Counted from the stretch's first letter, positions 45,803 to 55,733 are shown. The stretch is 64,000 bases of DNA from Lysinibacillus sp. BPa_S21 (GCF_023337795.1 NZ_JALIRS010000005.1:1-64000), one strand, 5' to 3'. Notes: generated from the letters alone by a model not told the origin. Made by a program: numbers and translations.

Positions 45803-45887
45803 CGATTCATCTATGTCTAAAGCCTAAAAAATTATGTACATGACATTCATATTGTCTACTGTACGAATGCTTTTCTCATATTATTAA

Positions 45888-46691
<804 letters not shown>

Positions 46692-46742
46692 TTATAGCGG
46701 AAAAGTGCCATTCCTGAAATAGCCTTTCACATGTAATCCAAG

Positions 46743-46982
46743 TTACTTAGTTGAGTTTTGCTTTTCCTCTAATAATAACACTTTGGATTGTTCTAATTCT
46801 AGACGTAATTTTTCTGTTTCCATCGTATACGTTTCTAATCTTAGCTTCTCTAACTCTACTTCCTTCTCTATAGCCTTTAATTTAATTTTTTGTTTTTTTG
46901 TATGTGTATCTGTAAAAATACCTGCTAAAGCAATAACTATTCCTCCAATTATTGCAACTATCGCAATTGACAATACGTCCAC
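46743..46982 (-). CDS. Small membrane protein with coiled-coil tail
   Basis: A 79-residue protein. One helix (about 4-24, IAIVAIIGGIVIALAGIFTD) is followed by a basic stretch and a charged coiled coil rich in Glu, Lys and Leu. I know no family. The start is uncertain: GTG at 46982 is too close to AAAGGA, and TTG at 46973 is better spaced. It follows cheR's start region after 84 bp but is upstream of cheR, so the two may be cotranscribed. Confidence 0.65.
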   Translation of the reverse strand: MDVLSIAIVAIIGGIVIALAGIFTDTHTKKQKIKLKAIEKEVELEKLRLETYTMETEKLRLELEQSKVLLLEEKQNSTK

Positions 46983-47137
46983 ATCCTTTCATTAATAATG
47001 ATTATACGGTGAAATGGAAAAAATAGTTTCATTTTTCTTATCATTCTTTCATTATTTCGGCAAAAATATTCCATTGATTCTGTTGGTTCTTCACCAAAAT
47101 ATCATTTACTGCACATTCGATTCTTATCATGCAAAAG
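46983..47137. other. Intergenic region upstream of the small membrane protein gene
   Basis: AT-rich sequence expected to hold the minus-strand promoter. I see no clear -35/-10 pair. The following 237 bp is a repeat, and 47375-47483 shows nothing. Confidence 0.4.
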
Positions 47138-47374
47138 GTTGATTTCCGTTCCGACTGGGCGCTTTCCTGGGGGCGTCCGATGAGCCGCTTCGCTGCGCTC
47201 CAGGGTCTCGGGCCAACAGGATGTTGGTCACGAAGGCGTTATCACAGGATGTGATGGTTTTAGCCTTCGTTCCCCTATCGCTTATCCCCAAGGAGTCGCC
47301 CAGTCGTAACGAAGATCAACTTATAACATGCATACGTTTTAACTAATATTACGCCTAACTTTTAGCGATAAAAC
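47138..47374 (+). repeat. Dispersed repeat family A, longest copy
   Basis: It begins GGTTGATTTCCGTTCCGACT, continues through GCTTTCCTGGGGGCGTCCG, GAGCCGCTTCGCTGCGCTC and GGGTCTCGG. Two hairpins with GGA loops follow: CCAACA GGA TGTTGG (47213-47227) and ATCACA GGA TGTGAT (47241-47255). Then come AGCCTTCGTTCCCCTATCG, ATCCCCAAGGAGTCGCCCAG, GATCAACTTA and the tail TTTTAACTAATATTACGCC ... TTTTAGCGATAAAACC. It seems to hold every block found in the shorter copies. Confidence 0.85.
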
Positions 47375-47483
47375 CAAAAAGTTAAGTCCATACTAAAATC
47401 TATTCTTAATTAGTATTGTTTGTAAGAAAAAATTATATGGACCACGTTCATGGAAAGGGTCCCACCGATTCCATTTTTTCGCA

Positions 47484-47519
47484 TAAAAAATGAAGGTAGT
47501 TAGTTACCACCTCCATTTT
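47484..47519 (-). terminator. Terminator of the acyl-CoA ligase gene
   Basis: On the minus strand AAAATGGAGGTGGT pairs with ACTACCTTCATTTT, followed by TT and T-rich sequence. It lies 9 bp after the stop. Confidence 0.88.
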
Positions 47520-47527
47520 CTAGTCCC

Positions 47528-49153
47528 CTAAACCTCTACTCGATATTCCTTTAAATCTTCTCGCAATTTTACCTTCATGAATTTTCCTACAGAAGTTTTC
47601 GGTATCTCATTTAAAAATACAACGTCATCAGGAATCCATGTTTTATGGAATTGCGATCGTAAATCATCTAGTAGCTCTGCTTTCGTAATGGAATCTTGGA
47701 ATTCAGGCTTTGGTACAACGCACGCTAGTGGTCGTTCAATCCATTTCTCGTGAGGAATTGCTATAACAGCAGCCTCAAACACTTTAGGGTGTGACATCAA
47801 AGCATTTTCAAGCTCTACGGAAGAAATCCATTCTCCACCGCTTTTAATTAAATCCTTTGTACGATCTGTGATTTTGATATAACCATCTACTGTCATTACT
47901 GCAATATCACCAGTGTAAAGCCAGCCATCTTTAAAGGCTTCCTTTGTTCGTTCATCGTTATAATACTCTGCAGCAATCCACGGGCCCCTAATTGTCAATT
48001 CGCCCATAGTTTTGCCATCCCAAGGGACTTCTCCGTTTTCATTAACTACGCGTGTTTCAATGAGCGGCACTGTTATTCCCTGTGTAATACGAACATCCAT
48101 TTTTTCATCCATCGTATAATCTTGCATATGTGTTAAATACGTCGATACGCTAACAAGTGGCGATGTCTCAGTCATACCATAGCCCGTCATGTAAGGAATT
48201 TTAAGGTCCCCCTCGAAGCCACGAACTAGACCGAGCGGCGATGCTGAACCACCACATACTATCAACCGCATTGAAGACAGATCACGTGGATTTTTGCGTT
48301 GCTCCTGTAATACCCCAAGCCAAATTGTAGGTACTCCTGCAGTCAACGTTACCTTATATTTTTCAAATAAATCAAGGAGAAGCTGTGGTGTAAACATTGG
48401 CCCTGGAAGCACCTGTGTAGCACCAAATAATACACCAGCGAACGGAAATCCCCACGCATTCGCGTGGAACATTGGTACAACAGGAAGTAAAACATCAGTC
48501 TCACCTATTGCAATACTATCAGAGAGTCCCGCAGCCATAGTATGGAGGACAATGCTACGATGCGTATACACTACACCCTTTGGCATTCCTGTAGTTGCAC
48601 TTGTATAGCACATGCCAGCAGGTATATTTTCATCTAGATCATCTGGAAATCTAAAATCATCTTTCGCCTCTTCAAGTAACGCCTCATAAGAAAGAGCATT
48701 CGGTAATGGCATGTTTTCTAGTTCGACCGCATCCCCCATGACGATAAAATGCTTAACCGATTTTAATTGTGAGACAATCGGTGCAATGAGTGGAACTAAG
48801 TTATCATCAATTAGTAAAATTTCATCTTCTGCGTGATTAATAACATAAGCGATATGCTCAGGTGCTAATCGAATATTTATCATATGCAATACAGCTCCCG
48901 CACATGGTACTGCAAAATATGCTTCTAAATGGCGGTGATGATTCCAAGCGAAGGTACCTACCTTCATCCCCCTCTGCATCCCCAGCTTAGTAAGAGCATC
49001 CGCTAGTTTACGAGTGCGTTTTACATATTCTTTATATGTAAACTCGTGAATTGTTGTAGGGCTTGTCCGCGAATATATTTTTTTCGCATGAAAAAATCGT
49101 TCTGCTCGATCCAAAAAACTTGTTAATAATAAAGGCGTATCCATCATGTGCAT
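47528..49153 (-). CDS. AMP-dependent fatty acyl-CoA ligase
   Basis: A 541-residue member of the acyl-adenylate superfamily. The P-loop-like motif reads YTSATTGMPKGVVYTHRS, with Ala where most members have Gly. GYGMTETSP and the hinge GWLYTGDIAVM follow, then the C-terminal catalytic lysine region SVGKFMKVKLR. Overall it resembles medium/long-chain ligases of the AlkK type. With the SDR and thiolase next to it, it should activate a fatty or related acid for beta-oxidation. RBS GGGGAGTGTTGTT. Confidence 0.88.
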   Translation of the reverse strand: MHMMDTPLLLTSFLDRAERFFHAKKIYSRTSPTTIHEFTYKEYVKRTRKLADALTKLGMQRGMKVGTFAWNHHRHLEAYFAVPCAGAVLHMINIRLAPEHIAYVINHAEDEILLIDDNLVPLIAPIVSQLKSVKHFIVMGDAVELENMPLPNALSYEALLEEAKDDFRFPDDLDENIPAGMCYTSATTGMPKGVVYTHRSIVLHTMAAGLSDSIAIGETDVLLPVVPMFHANAWGFPFAGVLFGATQVLPGPMFTPQLLLDLFEKYKVTLTAGVPTIWLGVLQEQRKNPRDLSSMRLIVCGGSASPLGLVRGFEGDLKIPYMTGYGMTETSPLVSVSTYLTHMQDYTMDEKMDVRITQGITVPLIETRVVNENGEVPWDGKTMGELTIRGPWIAAEYYNDERTKEAFKDGWLYTGDIAVMTVDGYIKITDRTKDLIKSGGEWISSVELENALMSHPKVFEAAVIAIPHEKWIERPLACVVPKPEFQDSITKAELLDDLRSQFHKTWIPDDVVFLNEIPKTSVGKFMKVKLREDLKEYRVEV

Positions 49154-49372
49154 AACAACACTCCCCTTTGTTTATAAAAATTTTGAATCGTCCAAGGCTG
49201 ACTGCTACTACTAAAAATCACATACGAAACAAGCTCGTTTTTCGGCTCGATATCCGCAGACAAGGACCTTTTAACTTCAGAGCTTCACGAGTCGTAATCA
49301 CTGGAAGATCACCTTAGCTTTCGCTCATTCTCTTAGCTCTGTGTAAATCTAGTACACACCTTCGTTTTACCC

Positions 49373-50134
49373 TTACTTCGGCTGCATACGAATGGCGCCG
49401 TCCAAGCGGATTACTTCACCATTTAATAAGCCATTTTTGATAATACTTTCGACCAGTAGCGCATATTCAGCTGGTTTCCCAAGCCGTTTAGGGAATGGAG
49501 TCATCTGGGCAAGTGCGGTTCTTGCCGGCTCTGGTAGCGATGCAAACATTGGTGTTTCTACTAACCCTGGGGCAATCGTCATAACACGTACACCAATTTC
49601 AGCAAGCTCTCTTGCAATCGGCAATGTCATTGCCGCTACACCTCCTTTTGACGCACTATATGCCGCTTGTCCTATTTGCCCATCAAACGCTGCCACAGAT
49701 GCAGTATTAATAATAACGCCACGCTGACCATCCTCGTTCGGCTCATTAAGTTGCATCTTCTCAGCTGCAAGGCGAATAACATTGAAAGTACCAATCAAAT
49801 TCACAGAAATCACCTTTTCAAATAAATTAAGGGCATGTACACCGCGCTTTGAAAGTACTTTACTGGCATCAGCAATTCCTGCACAATTCACTGTGACGTT
49901 AATGAACCCAAATTTCGCTATTGCTTGCTCAAGCCCTGCCGCTACATCCGCTTCTTTTGTAACATCAACACGTGCATATTGGACATTCTCCCCTAACTCC
50001 TCTACTAGTGCATGTCCTCGCTCGTCATTAAGATCAAAAATGACTGCTTTGCCACCCTCTGCAACAATTTTACGAACAGTCGCCTCTCCTAAACCAGAGG
50101 CTCCCCCAGTAACAACTGCTATTACTTCATTCAT
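49373..50134 (-). CDS. SDR-family dehydrogenase, probable 3-hydroxyacyl-CoA dehydrogenase
   Basis: A 253-residue short-chain dehydrogenase. It has [15 protein letters not shown] (NAD loop), NCAGIA and the catalytic YSASK. The sequence around [20 protein letters not shown] is close to type 2 (HSD17B10-like) 3-hydroxyacyl-CoA dehydrogenases. It is 15 bp after the thiolase gene, so the third and fourth beta-oxidation steps are encoded together. Substrate assignment is inference. 49154-49372 before the ligase has no visible signal. Confidence 0.85.
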   Translation of the reverse strand: MNEVIAVVTGGASGLGEATVRKIVAEGGKAVIFDLNDERGHALVEELGENVQYARVDVTKEADVAAGLEQAIAKFGFINVTVNCAGIADASKVLSKRGVHALNLFEKVISVNLIGTFNVIRLAAEKMQLNEPNEDGQRGVIINTASVAAFDGQIGQAAYSASKGGVAAMTLPIARELAEIGVRVMTIAPGLVETPMFASLPEPARTALAQMTPFPKRLGKPAEYALLVESIIKNGLLNGEVIRLDGAIRMQPK

Positions 50135-50149
50135 CAAACACAACCCCTT

Positions 50150-51298
50150 TTACATTTTTTCAATAATCGTGGCATTTGCCATCCCCATACCTTCACAAAT
50201 TGCAAGTAAGCCATAACGCAAATTTTCACGTTCCATTCGGTACAGCATCGTTGTTAACAGCTTTGTACCTGTCGCTCCTAATGGATGCCCCAAAGCAATT
50301 GCTCCTCCATCTGGATTTAATCTATTTGGATCTGCTCCAATTTCATGCAACCAAACAAGTGGTACTGGCGCAAAAGCTTCATTCACTTCATACGTATCAA
50401 TGTCCTCTATCGTAAGACCTGAACGTTCTAGTACTTGTCTAGTTGCCTCAATCGGACCAGTTAGCATTAACGTCGGATCTGAGCCAACGACTACCCTAGT
50501 AACAATTTTAGCAAGTGGTTGGATGCCAAGCTCCTGGGCCTTTTCTAAAGACATTATCACTACCGCTGAGGCACCATCACTCATTTGACTTGCATTACCG
50601 GCTGTAATCACACCATCTTCCTTAAAAATGGTTTTAAGCCCATTTAATTTATCAACTGTTGTTTCTGCCCGAGGTCCTTCATCAACAGAAAACGTTGTCA
50701 CTGCGCCGTCTTCTTGCGTAACTTGGACAGGCAATATTTCTTTTTGAAAACGGCCCGCCTCTATTGCAGCTAATGCTCGTCTATGACTGTTGTAAGCATA
50801 GTTATTTAGCTGATCCTTGGACAAACGCCACTTTTCCGCTATTTTCTCTGCGGATACCCCTTGATGTATAATTGTATAGTTATCTTGTAAACGTTCCCCC
50901 GCGTGGGCACCCTTCATGTTAGACCCCATTGGTACCCTCGTCATACTCTCAACGCCACCAGCAATCACAATGTCCATATCGCCTGCTAAAATCGCTTGTG
51001 CTGCAAAGTGCACAGCCTGCTGACTCGAGCCACATTGACGATCGATTGTCACTCCTGGAACACTTTCCGGAAAGCCTGCCATTAATAATGCGGTACGAGC
51101 TATATTTGCTCCCTGTTCAGCAGTTTGCGTTACACAGCCAAAAATAACATCCTCTACCTGATCCTTTTGTATGCCTGCTCGTTGTACCACTTCGTGCAGT
51201 ACATCTGCCGCTAAGTCATCTGCTCGAACGTTACTTAACGCCCCTTTACTCCTGCCAACTGCTGTACGAACAGCTGATACAATTACCACTTCTCTCAT
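50150..51298 (-). CDS. Acetyl-CoA C-acyltransferase (thiolase)
   Basis: A 382-residue thiolase that cleaves 3-ketoacyl-CoA. The nucleophilic cysteine is in IDRQCGSSQQA (near residue 86). The histidine is in NPDGGAIALGHPLGATG and the second cysteine in CEGMGMAN. The ATG at 51298 has AAAGGGG seven bases upstream. It heads a thiolase-SDR operon beside the acyl-CoA ligase. This cluster is not in the B. subtilis cheR-ndk interval. Confidence 0.9.
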   Translation of the reverse strand: MREVVIVSAVRTAVGRSKGALSNVRADDLAADVLHEVVQRAGIQKDQVEDVIFGCVTQTAEQGANIARTALLMAGFPESVPGVTIDRQCGSSQQAVHFAAQAILAGDMDIVIAGGVESMTRVPMGSNMKGAHAGERLQDNYTIIHQGVSAEKIAEKWRLSKDQLNNYAYNSHRRALAAIEAGRFQKEILPVQVTQEDGAVTTFSVDEGPRAETTVDKLNGLKTIFKEDGVITAGNASQMSDGASAVVIMSLEKAQELGIQPLAKIVTRVVVGSDPTLMLTGPIEATRQVLERSGLTIEDIDTYEVNEAFAPVPLVWLHEIGADPNRLNPDGGAIALGHPLGATGTKLLTTMLYRMERENLRYGLLAICEGMGMANATIIEKM

Positions 51299-51492
51299 AA
51301 AAAAACCCCTTTGCTCTGGCATCTCTCTCTTTTCCTATCATCCAATTTATTTAGATGTTATGAAATATATTCATGACTATTACGCTATCCAAAGTCCTAA
51401 TAGTCAGAATATTACATCTTCAATTTTACATGACTATGAAGTATTTAACAATAGTGCCAGGCTTCTACCTGTCCCTAAAAATCCTGAGCATT
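51299..51492. other. Upstream region of the thiolase operon
   Basis: It contains the probable thiolase promoter, with AT-rich sequence and no motif I would insist on. The neighbouring terminator and ndk fragment follow. Confidence 0.4.
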
Positions 51493-51527
51493 AAAAAAAG
51501 CAATCTCAAATTAAATTGAAATTGCTT
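51493..51527 (-). terminator. Terminator downstream of the ndk fragment
   Basis: On the minus strand AAGCAATTTCAA pairs with TTTGAGATTGCTT, followed by TTTTTTAA. It follows the partial ndk copy by about 20 bp and may be the original ndk terminator. Confidence 0.85.
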
Positions 51528-51545
51528 AGGCTATCTATTTTGCGT

Positions 51546-51592
51546 ATTAAACTAAATCTTCACCGAAGAATAAGCCAATTTCACGCTCAGCA
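51546..51592 (-). pseudogene. Partial duplicate of the ndk 3' end (47-bp direct repeat)
   Basis: It matches 53516-53562 at 45 of 47 bases. On the minus strand it encodes [14 protein letters not shown] and a stop, exactly the ndk C-terminus; both differences are synonymous. The match fades upstream of the alanine codon. No start or remaining gene body is present. It pairs with the true ndk end as a direct repeat around a 1.9-kb segment. Confidence 0.9.
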
Positions 51593-51632
51593 TAAACTCA
51601 CAAATAAGTAATTATTCATCATTGAAAATAGG

Positions 51633-51959
51633 TTATTTATCCTCTACATCAATTAAATAAATCACCTTATCAAACCCACCACGTTTAGCCATCTTCTGCT
51701 CACGAATCGCTTCTAGTTCTTCATAACTTACACCTAACGCACTGATAGCTGTATGTACTAATTCTAAAATATCCGCTAATTCTTCAACACTCTCCTGAAC
51801 GTTAGCTGCCCCATGAAACTCTTTTGCTTCTTCAATCATTTTTGCCTTTACCTCTACTAGAAGCTCCGGTGGTTCTAAAACCCTTGCATTATACTTTAAT
51901 CCATCCGCTTCAATAATCTCTAAAATTTTATCCCGTACTAACTTATTATAAACAGGCAT
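51633..51959 (-). CDS. MazG-like / phosphoribosyl-ATP pyrophosphohydrolase-like protein
   Basis: A 108-residue all-alpha pyrophosphohydrolase fold. It starts VYNKLVRDKILEIIEADGL, a form common in phages and mobile regions, with the metal motif EEAKEFHGA and VEELADILELV. It probably hydrolyses a nucleoside triphosphate. The ATG at 51959 follows AGGAGA; another ATG two codons earlier overlaps the site. It is the first gene inside the segment bounded by ndk repeats. Confidence 0.82.
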   Translation of the reverse strand: MPVYNKLVRDKILEIIEADGLKYNARVLEPPELLVEVKAKMIEEAKEFHGAANVQESVEELADILELVHTAISALGVSYEELEAIREQKMAKRGGFDKVIYLIDVEDK

Positions 51960-52214
51960 TGTCATTCTCCTATATATCGGAATATTTATTTACCCTCATT
52001 GTACTATATTACTAATTAATTCGTAGCTCTTTTCATTTGCTACCCATAGAAAAAGGTACTTACATGAACTCTCAGTAAGCACCTAACTACTTATCTCAAT
52101 ACACATTTTACCCAAGACTATTTTGACAATGGTTTATACAGGTCACTTTTTATATAGAGATGTACGATAGCGGAGAATAAAGTACAAGAGAAATTATCAC
52201 TACTGTAGGTATTA

Positions 52215-52568
52215 TCACTTTTTACTTACAGTATATTTATTCGGAACTTTAGGATAATGATATAGCTTTTCAATCTGAATAATGTTGTGTCGAACCGCTC
52301 CTTTTAATGTTTCGTACATATTTTCACGCCCAACAGGATTGTCAGTATGTATATATACCGTGTTAATACTAATACCTTCATTGCAAATCCATTTAACTAA
52401 ATCATATCCATTTTTCAACTCTACTTCGTTTTCATCACATCCTAAATCATGATCTAAACTTATTAATTTTACGTTGCCTGTTAAAAGATATTTTACAGCT
52501 TCTTCAAATGTTCTAGCACCGACAAACCCTTTTGGAATATCTCGTAAATCATCTACATAAAGCCACAT
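52215..52568 (-). CDS. Cyclic-phosphate-processing receiver-like (cREC) domain protein
   Basis: A 117-residue single-domain protein. It begins WLYVDDLRDIPKGF and has AVKYLL and LISLDHDLG, then NGYDLVKWI. These acidic motifs define the receiver-like domain named for predicted processing of cyclic phosphates, which is often found in mobile and conflict-related loci. Activity is a prediction. RBS AAGGGGGTTAAAAT. It is in the ndk-repeat segment. Confidence 0.75.
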   Translation of the reverse strand: MWLYVDDLRDIPKGFVGARTFEEAVKYLLTGNVKLISLDHDLGCDENEVELKNGYDLVKWICNEGISINTVYIHTDNPVGRENMYETLKGAVRHNIIQIEKLYHYPKVPNKYTVSKK

Positions 52569-52660
52569 ATTTTAACCCCCTTAAAAATAGTTTTAATCGA
52601 ATGTCCTATTCCAAACTGCAAGATGTCTTTAAGGCGTAATTTGGAATTATAGACTTTTGG

Positions 52661-53038
52661 TCACAGTTTTTCTATACGAATAACTTTGATTTTTGCTGGA
52701 TTTGACTCCAAAATTTCAGAATACCAAATCCTCACTTTATCTCCACTTTTAATTCCTTTCATAGACAGTTTCAAATCATTATTTAAAATTGAAACTGATT
52801 CAAATTTATTTGAGTACATGAGATTTTCGCTAGAGAAATTCTCTATATCTGATTGTTGAACGTCCTTTCCTTGAATAAAATAGACTATTCCTTCATGCAT
52901 TACTATATAGCCAATTTCACTTTCAGTATTTTCTTTACTAGATAATAGCTGGCTAACATTACCTACAAACCATAAAACAACAAGAAAAAGTAACAATAAG
53001 ACCATGTTGGTAATAGGTTTGGGGATACTGTTCTTCAT
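52661..53038 (-). CDS. Membrane-anchored or secreted protein, possible DUF3221
   Basis: A 125-residue protein with an N-terminal helix (about 11-32), then a small beta domain. The C-terminal GIKSGDKVRIWYSEILESNP resembles the DUF3221 pattern (GDKVKVW...ESYP). No lipobox cysteine is visible, so the helix is a signal peptide or anchor. The function is unknown. It is the outermost gene of the ndk-repeat segment. Confidence 0.65.
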   Translation of the reverse strand: MKNSIPKPITNMVLLLLFLVVLWFVGNVSQLLSSKENTESEIGYIVMHEGIVYFIQGKDVQQSDIENFSSENLMYSNKFESVSILNNDLKLSMKGIKSGDKVRIWYSEILESNPAKIKVIRIEKL

Positions 53039-53404
53039 TCAAATCACCATCTTATATATTTAGTTATTTTCATATTGAATAAAATTTAACGTTTTTAAAT
53101 GTACATAATATACCAAATACTTTGCTCACCTCTATTCTACAATATAAAACAATGTACTACTTCACAAAGAGAATATACATGGCAATAGTTTTAGCTGCTT
53201 TATAATTTTATACATTGTTTACAAATAGTTATTTGCAAAATCCCGAATTTTGTAATAACAACATTTAAAGCATGTTCAATTTTTATATTTCGGCTATCCA
53301 TATCTAAAAAGAATCAATTTTCTATTGGGTTATTAATTTTTCGTTTGATAGTAAATAAATCTAAATCAATGTTTGAATTAACTTTATTAAATGATTTAGA
53401 CAAA
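53039..53404. other. Gene-free AT-rich region beside ndk
   Basis: I see no coding frame, repeat or clear promoter pair in these 366 bp. It lies inside the segment bounded by the ndk 3' repeats and is markedly AT-rich. Confidence 0.5.
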
Positions 53405-53437
53405 CAAAAAACCTCCTAACATTTTTTGTTAGAAGGT
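53405..53437 (-). terminator. Terminator of ndk
   Basis: On the minus strand ACCTTCTAAC pairs with GTTAGGAGGT around AAAAAAT, followed by TTTTTTG. It is unrelated in sequence to the terminator behind the ndk fragment. Confidence 0.9.
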
Positions 53438-53516
53438 AAAAGTTACATCGGAAAATAGATGATTTTTTTATTTAGTTCTCGTAGTTATTTTCACTACTCT
53501 ATTTAGCTGAAAGAAA

Positions 53517-53933
53517 TTAAACTAAATCTTCACCGAAGAATAGGCCGATTTCACGCTCAGCAGAAGCAAGTGAATCAGAACCGTGAATGATGTTGTGAGA
53601 AACAGTTGTTGCATAGTCACCACGGATTGTACCTGGGTTAGATTCTTCAGGTTTAGTTGCTCCCATCATTGTACGAGCAAGTTTGATTACGTTTTCGCCT
53701 TCCCATACCATAGCGAATACAGGACCAGAAGTGATGAAATCAACTAATTCACCAAAGAATGGACGCTCAGCATGCTCAGCATAGTGCTTTTCTGCTAATT
53801 CTGTTGGAATTACCATTAATTTAGCACCTTTCAATACAAAACCGCGACGTTCAAAACGATCTACGATATCTCCTACTACTTGACGTTCTACGCCATCAGG
53901 CTTAACCATTAAAAAAGTTTTTTCGATTGCCAT
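53517..53933 (-). CDS. ndk: Nucleoside diphosphate kinase
   Basis: A 138-residue kinase that balances nucleoside triphosphates. It has MVKPDGV, the nucleotide-binding [10 protein letters not shown] and the phosphohistidine motif NIIHGSDS. It ends at FFGEDLV, about ten residues earlier than B. subtilis Ndk. The partial copy at 51546 ends at the same codon, so the short end is old. The ATG at 53933 has AAGGAGTGTTTTAAAC; a longer frame has no site. Confidence 0.95.
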   Translation of the reverse strand: MAIEKTFLMVKPDGVERQVVGDIVDRFERRGFVLKGAKLMVIPTELAEKHYAEHAERPFFGELVDFITSGPVFAMVWEGENVIKLARTMMGATKPEESNPGTIRGDYATTVSHNIIHGSDSLASAEREIGLFFGEDLV

Positions 53934-54019
53934 GTTTAAAACACTCCTTAAATTCGTATAACAGGTTTTACACCTACCGATAAATATTAACAAAAAATGA
54001 GCCTTTGTACAACAAAAAG

Positions 54020-54994
54020 CTAGAATTTACGTTTGCCCATAAATAGAGCGACATCACGTAGTTTTTTCTTGACAGGATGTTTTGGTAATGCATCTATCTC
54101 TTGCAAAGCCTTTTTCAAATATTTATCACTCATTTTATTAGCTTGCTCAATCGCGTCGGATTTACGCACATACTGCAGCATATTTTGACGTTCTCTTTCC
54201 GTCAACGTACCTGCAAATACTTTTACCAAGTAAGGTTGCATGTTAGGATCATCTTTTAACATAAGAATCGGTAATGTAATATTACCTTGTAGTAAATCAC
54301 TACCTGCTGGCTTCCCTAATTCTTTATCTGTTGCCATAATATCTAAAACATCATCGATAATTTGGAAACTCATGCCCACAAAATAGCCGAAGCGTTTCAA
54401 ATGTCTCACTGTCTTGGGATCGACACCTGCTGCCACTGCACCAAGTTCACAACTAGAAGAAATCAGTAAGGCCGTTTTTCGTTTGATGCGTCTAAAATAA
54501 TCCTTTAATCCTTGATCTAATCTAAATTTATCTTCGATTTGAATGACTTCACCGTTACAAATTTCCACCATTGTACGTGCTAAAATTTGATGAACTAATG
54601 GGTCTTCAAGCTTTGTAATATATTCAAGTGCACGCGCAAAAATAAAATCGCCCGTGTACATTGCAACTCTATTATTCCATTGTGATTTGACAGTCGGGCG
54701 TCCTCTTCGCATATTGGAATCATCAATTACATCATCATGCACAAGTGATGCCATATGAATAAGCTCTACTGGCACGGCTACATCTTTCATCTTTTCGATG
54801 TCATATTCGCCAAATTTCGCGCCAAGCAACACAAAAATTGGTCGTATCCGTTTGCCACCAGCTTGCAATAAATGGAGAGAAGCATCATTGATCAAACATG
54901 AAGAAGAGTTCACAGCCTTTTCTAATTCTTGTTCAATGATTTCGATATCTGATTTCAAATCGGAATAGAGTAGTTTTAACTTCATCTTTTCCAC
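54020..54994 (-). CDS. hepT: Heptaprenyl diphosphate synthase component II
   Basis: A 324-residue trans-prenyltransferase, catalytic half of the enzyme that makes the C35 tail of menaquinone. Both aspartate-rich motifs are present: HDDVIDD and the second motif IIDDVLD. It ends KRKF like the Bacillus protein. The start is taken as GTG 54994 (GGGGGAAGG about nine bases before); ATG 54985 is the alternative. It follows menG by 19 bp. Confidence 0.94.
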   Translation of the reverse strand: MEKMKLKLLYSDLKSDIEIIEQELEKAVNSSSCLINDASLHLLQAGGKRIRPIFVLLGAKFGEYDIEKMKDVAVPVELIHMASLVHDDVIDDSNMRRGRPTVKSQWNNRVAMYTGDFIFARALEYITKLEDPLVHQILARTMVEICNGEVIQIEDKFRLDQGLKDYFRRIKRKTALLISSSCELGAVAAGVDPKTVRHLKRFGYFVGMSFQIIDDVLDIMATDKELGKPAGSDLLQGNITLPILMLKDDPNMQPYLVKVFAGTLTERERQNMLQYVRKSDAIEQANKMSDKYLKKALQEIDALPKHPVKKKLRDVALFMGKRKF

Positions 54995-55013
54995 GTGTGA
55001 AAACCTTCCCCCA

Positions 55014-55718
55014 TTAACGTACTTTTTTAAAGCCCATATGCATTGCCGCAGCACCGCCACTGTATGCTTTATACGTTACTTTTTCTAAACCTGCCTGCTC
55101 AAACATTGCCGCTAACTTCTTCATACCTGGGAAATCATTTGCTGATTCCTGTAGCCAAGAATATTCTTTATAGCTTTTTGCAAATATTTTACCAAATATC
55201 GGCATTATATATTTAAAATAAAAACGGAATAATTGTCGATAGCCTGGAATTTCAGATTGAGATGTTTCTAAACAAACAACCATTCCCCCTGGTTTTACAA
55301 CACGATTCATTTCCTTTAAAACTTGTAAATAATCCGGTACATTGCGCAGTCCAAAACCAATTGTTATATAATCAAATGTATTGTCTGGGAAAGGTAACTC
55401 CATCGCATTTCCATGTATTAGTTCAATTTGTGGGTAAGGCTTTACCTTTTCCTCGCCAACCTTTAGCATGTTTTTACTGAAGTCTAGCCCCTTTACTTCT
55501 CCGCCTTCACCAACTGCCTCGGCTAATGCAATTGTCCAATCTGCCGTACCACAGCATACATCTAGTGCCTTCGCTCCAGGTTTTACTGCCATGTGCTTCA
55601 TCGTATCATTGCGCCAGCCAACATGCATTTGGAAACTAATAACACCATTCATTTTGTCATAGTTTTCCGAAATACTTTCAAATACTTCGTGCACGTGCTC
55701 TTCTTTCGTTTTAGCCAT
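55014..55718 (-). CDS. menG: Demethylmenaquinone methyltransferase
   Basis: A 234-residue UbiE/MenG methyltransferase, last step of menaquinone synthesis. The SAM motif [17 protein letters not shown] is at about residues 50-66, and [12 protein letters not shown] and [11 protein letters not shown] are family signatures. It lies between the two subunits of the prenyl synthase, as in Bacillus. Confidence 0.96.
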   Translation of the reverse strand: MAKTKEEHVHEVFESISENYDKMNGVISFQMHVGWRNDTMKHMAVKPGAKALDVCCGTADWTIALAEAVGEGGEVKGLDFSKNMLKVGEEKVKPYPQIELIHGNAMELPFPDNTFDYITIGFGLRNVPDYLQVLKEMNRVVKPGGMVVCLETSQSEIPGYRQLFRFYFKYIMPIFGKIFAKSYKEYSWLQESANDFPGMKKLAAMFEQAGLEKVTYKAYSGGAAAMHMGFKKVR

Positions 55719-55733
55719 TTTGAAAAACCTCTC

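Noticed and set aside
46743..47374. Insertion sequence next to the small membrane protein gene
   Set aside because: The repeat encodes no transposase and no target duplication is visible.
51546..53562. Complete integrative element with its own integrase
   Set aside because: The segment has only three small genes, none a recombinase; at most it is a remnant or a passively moved cassette.
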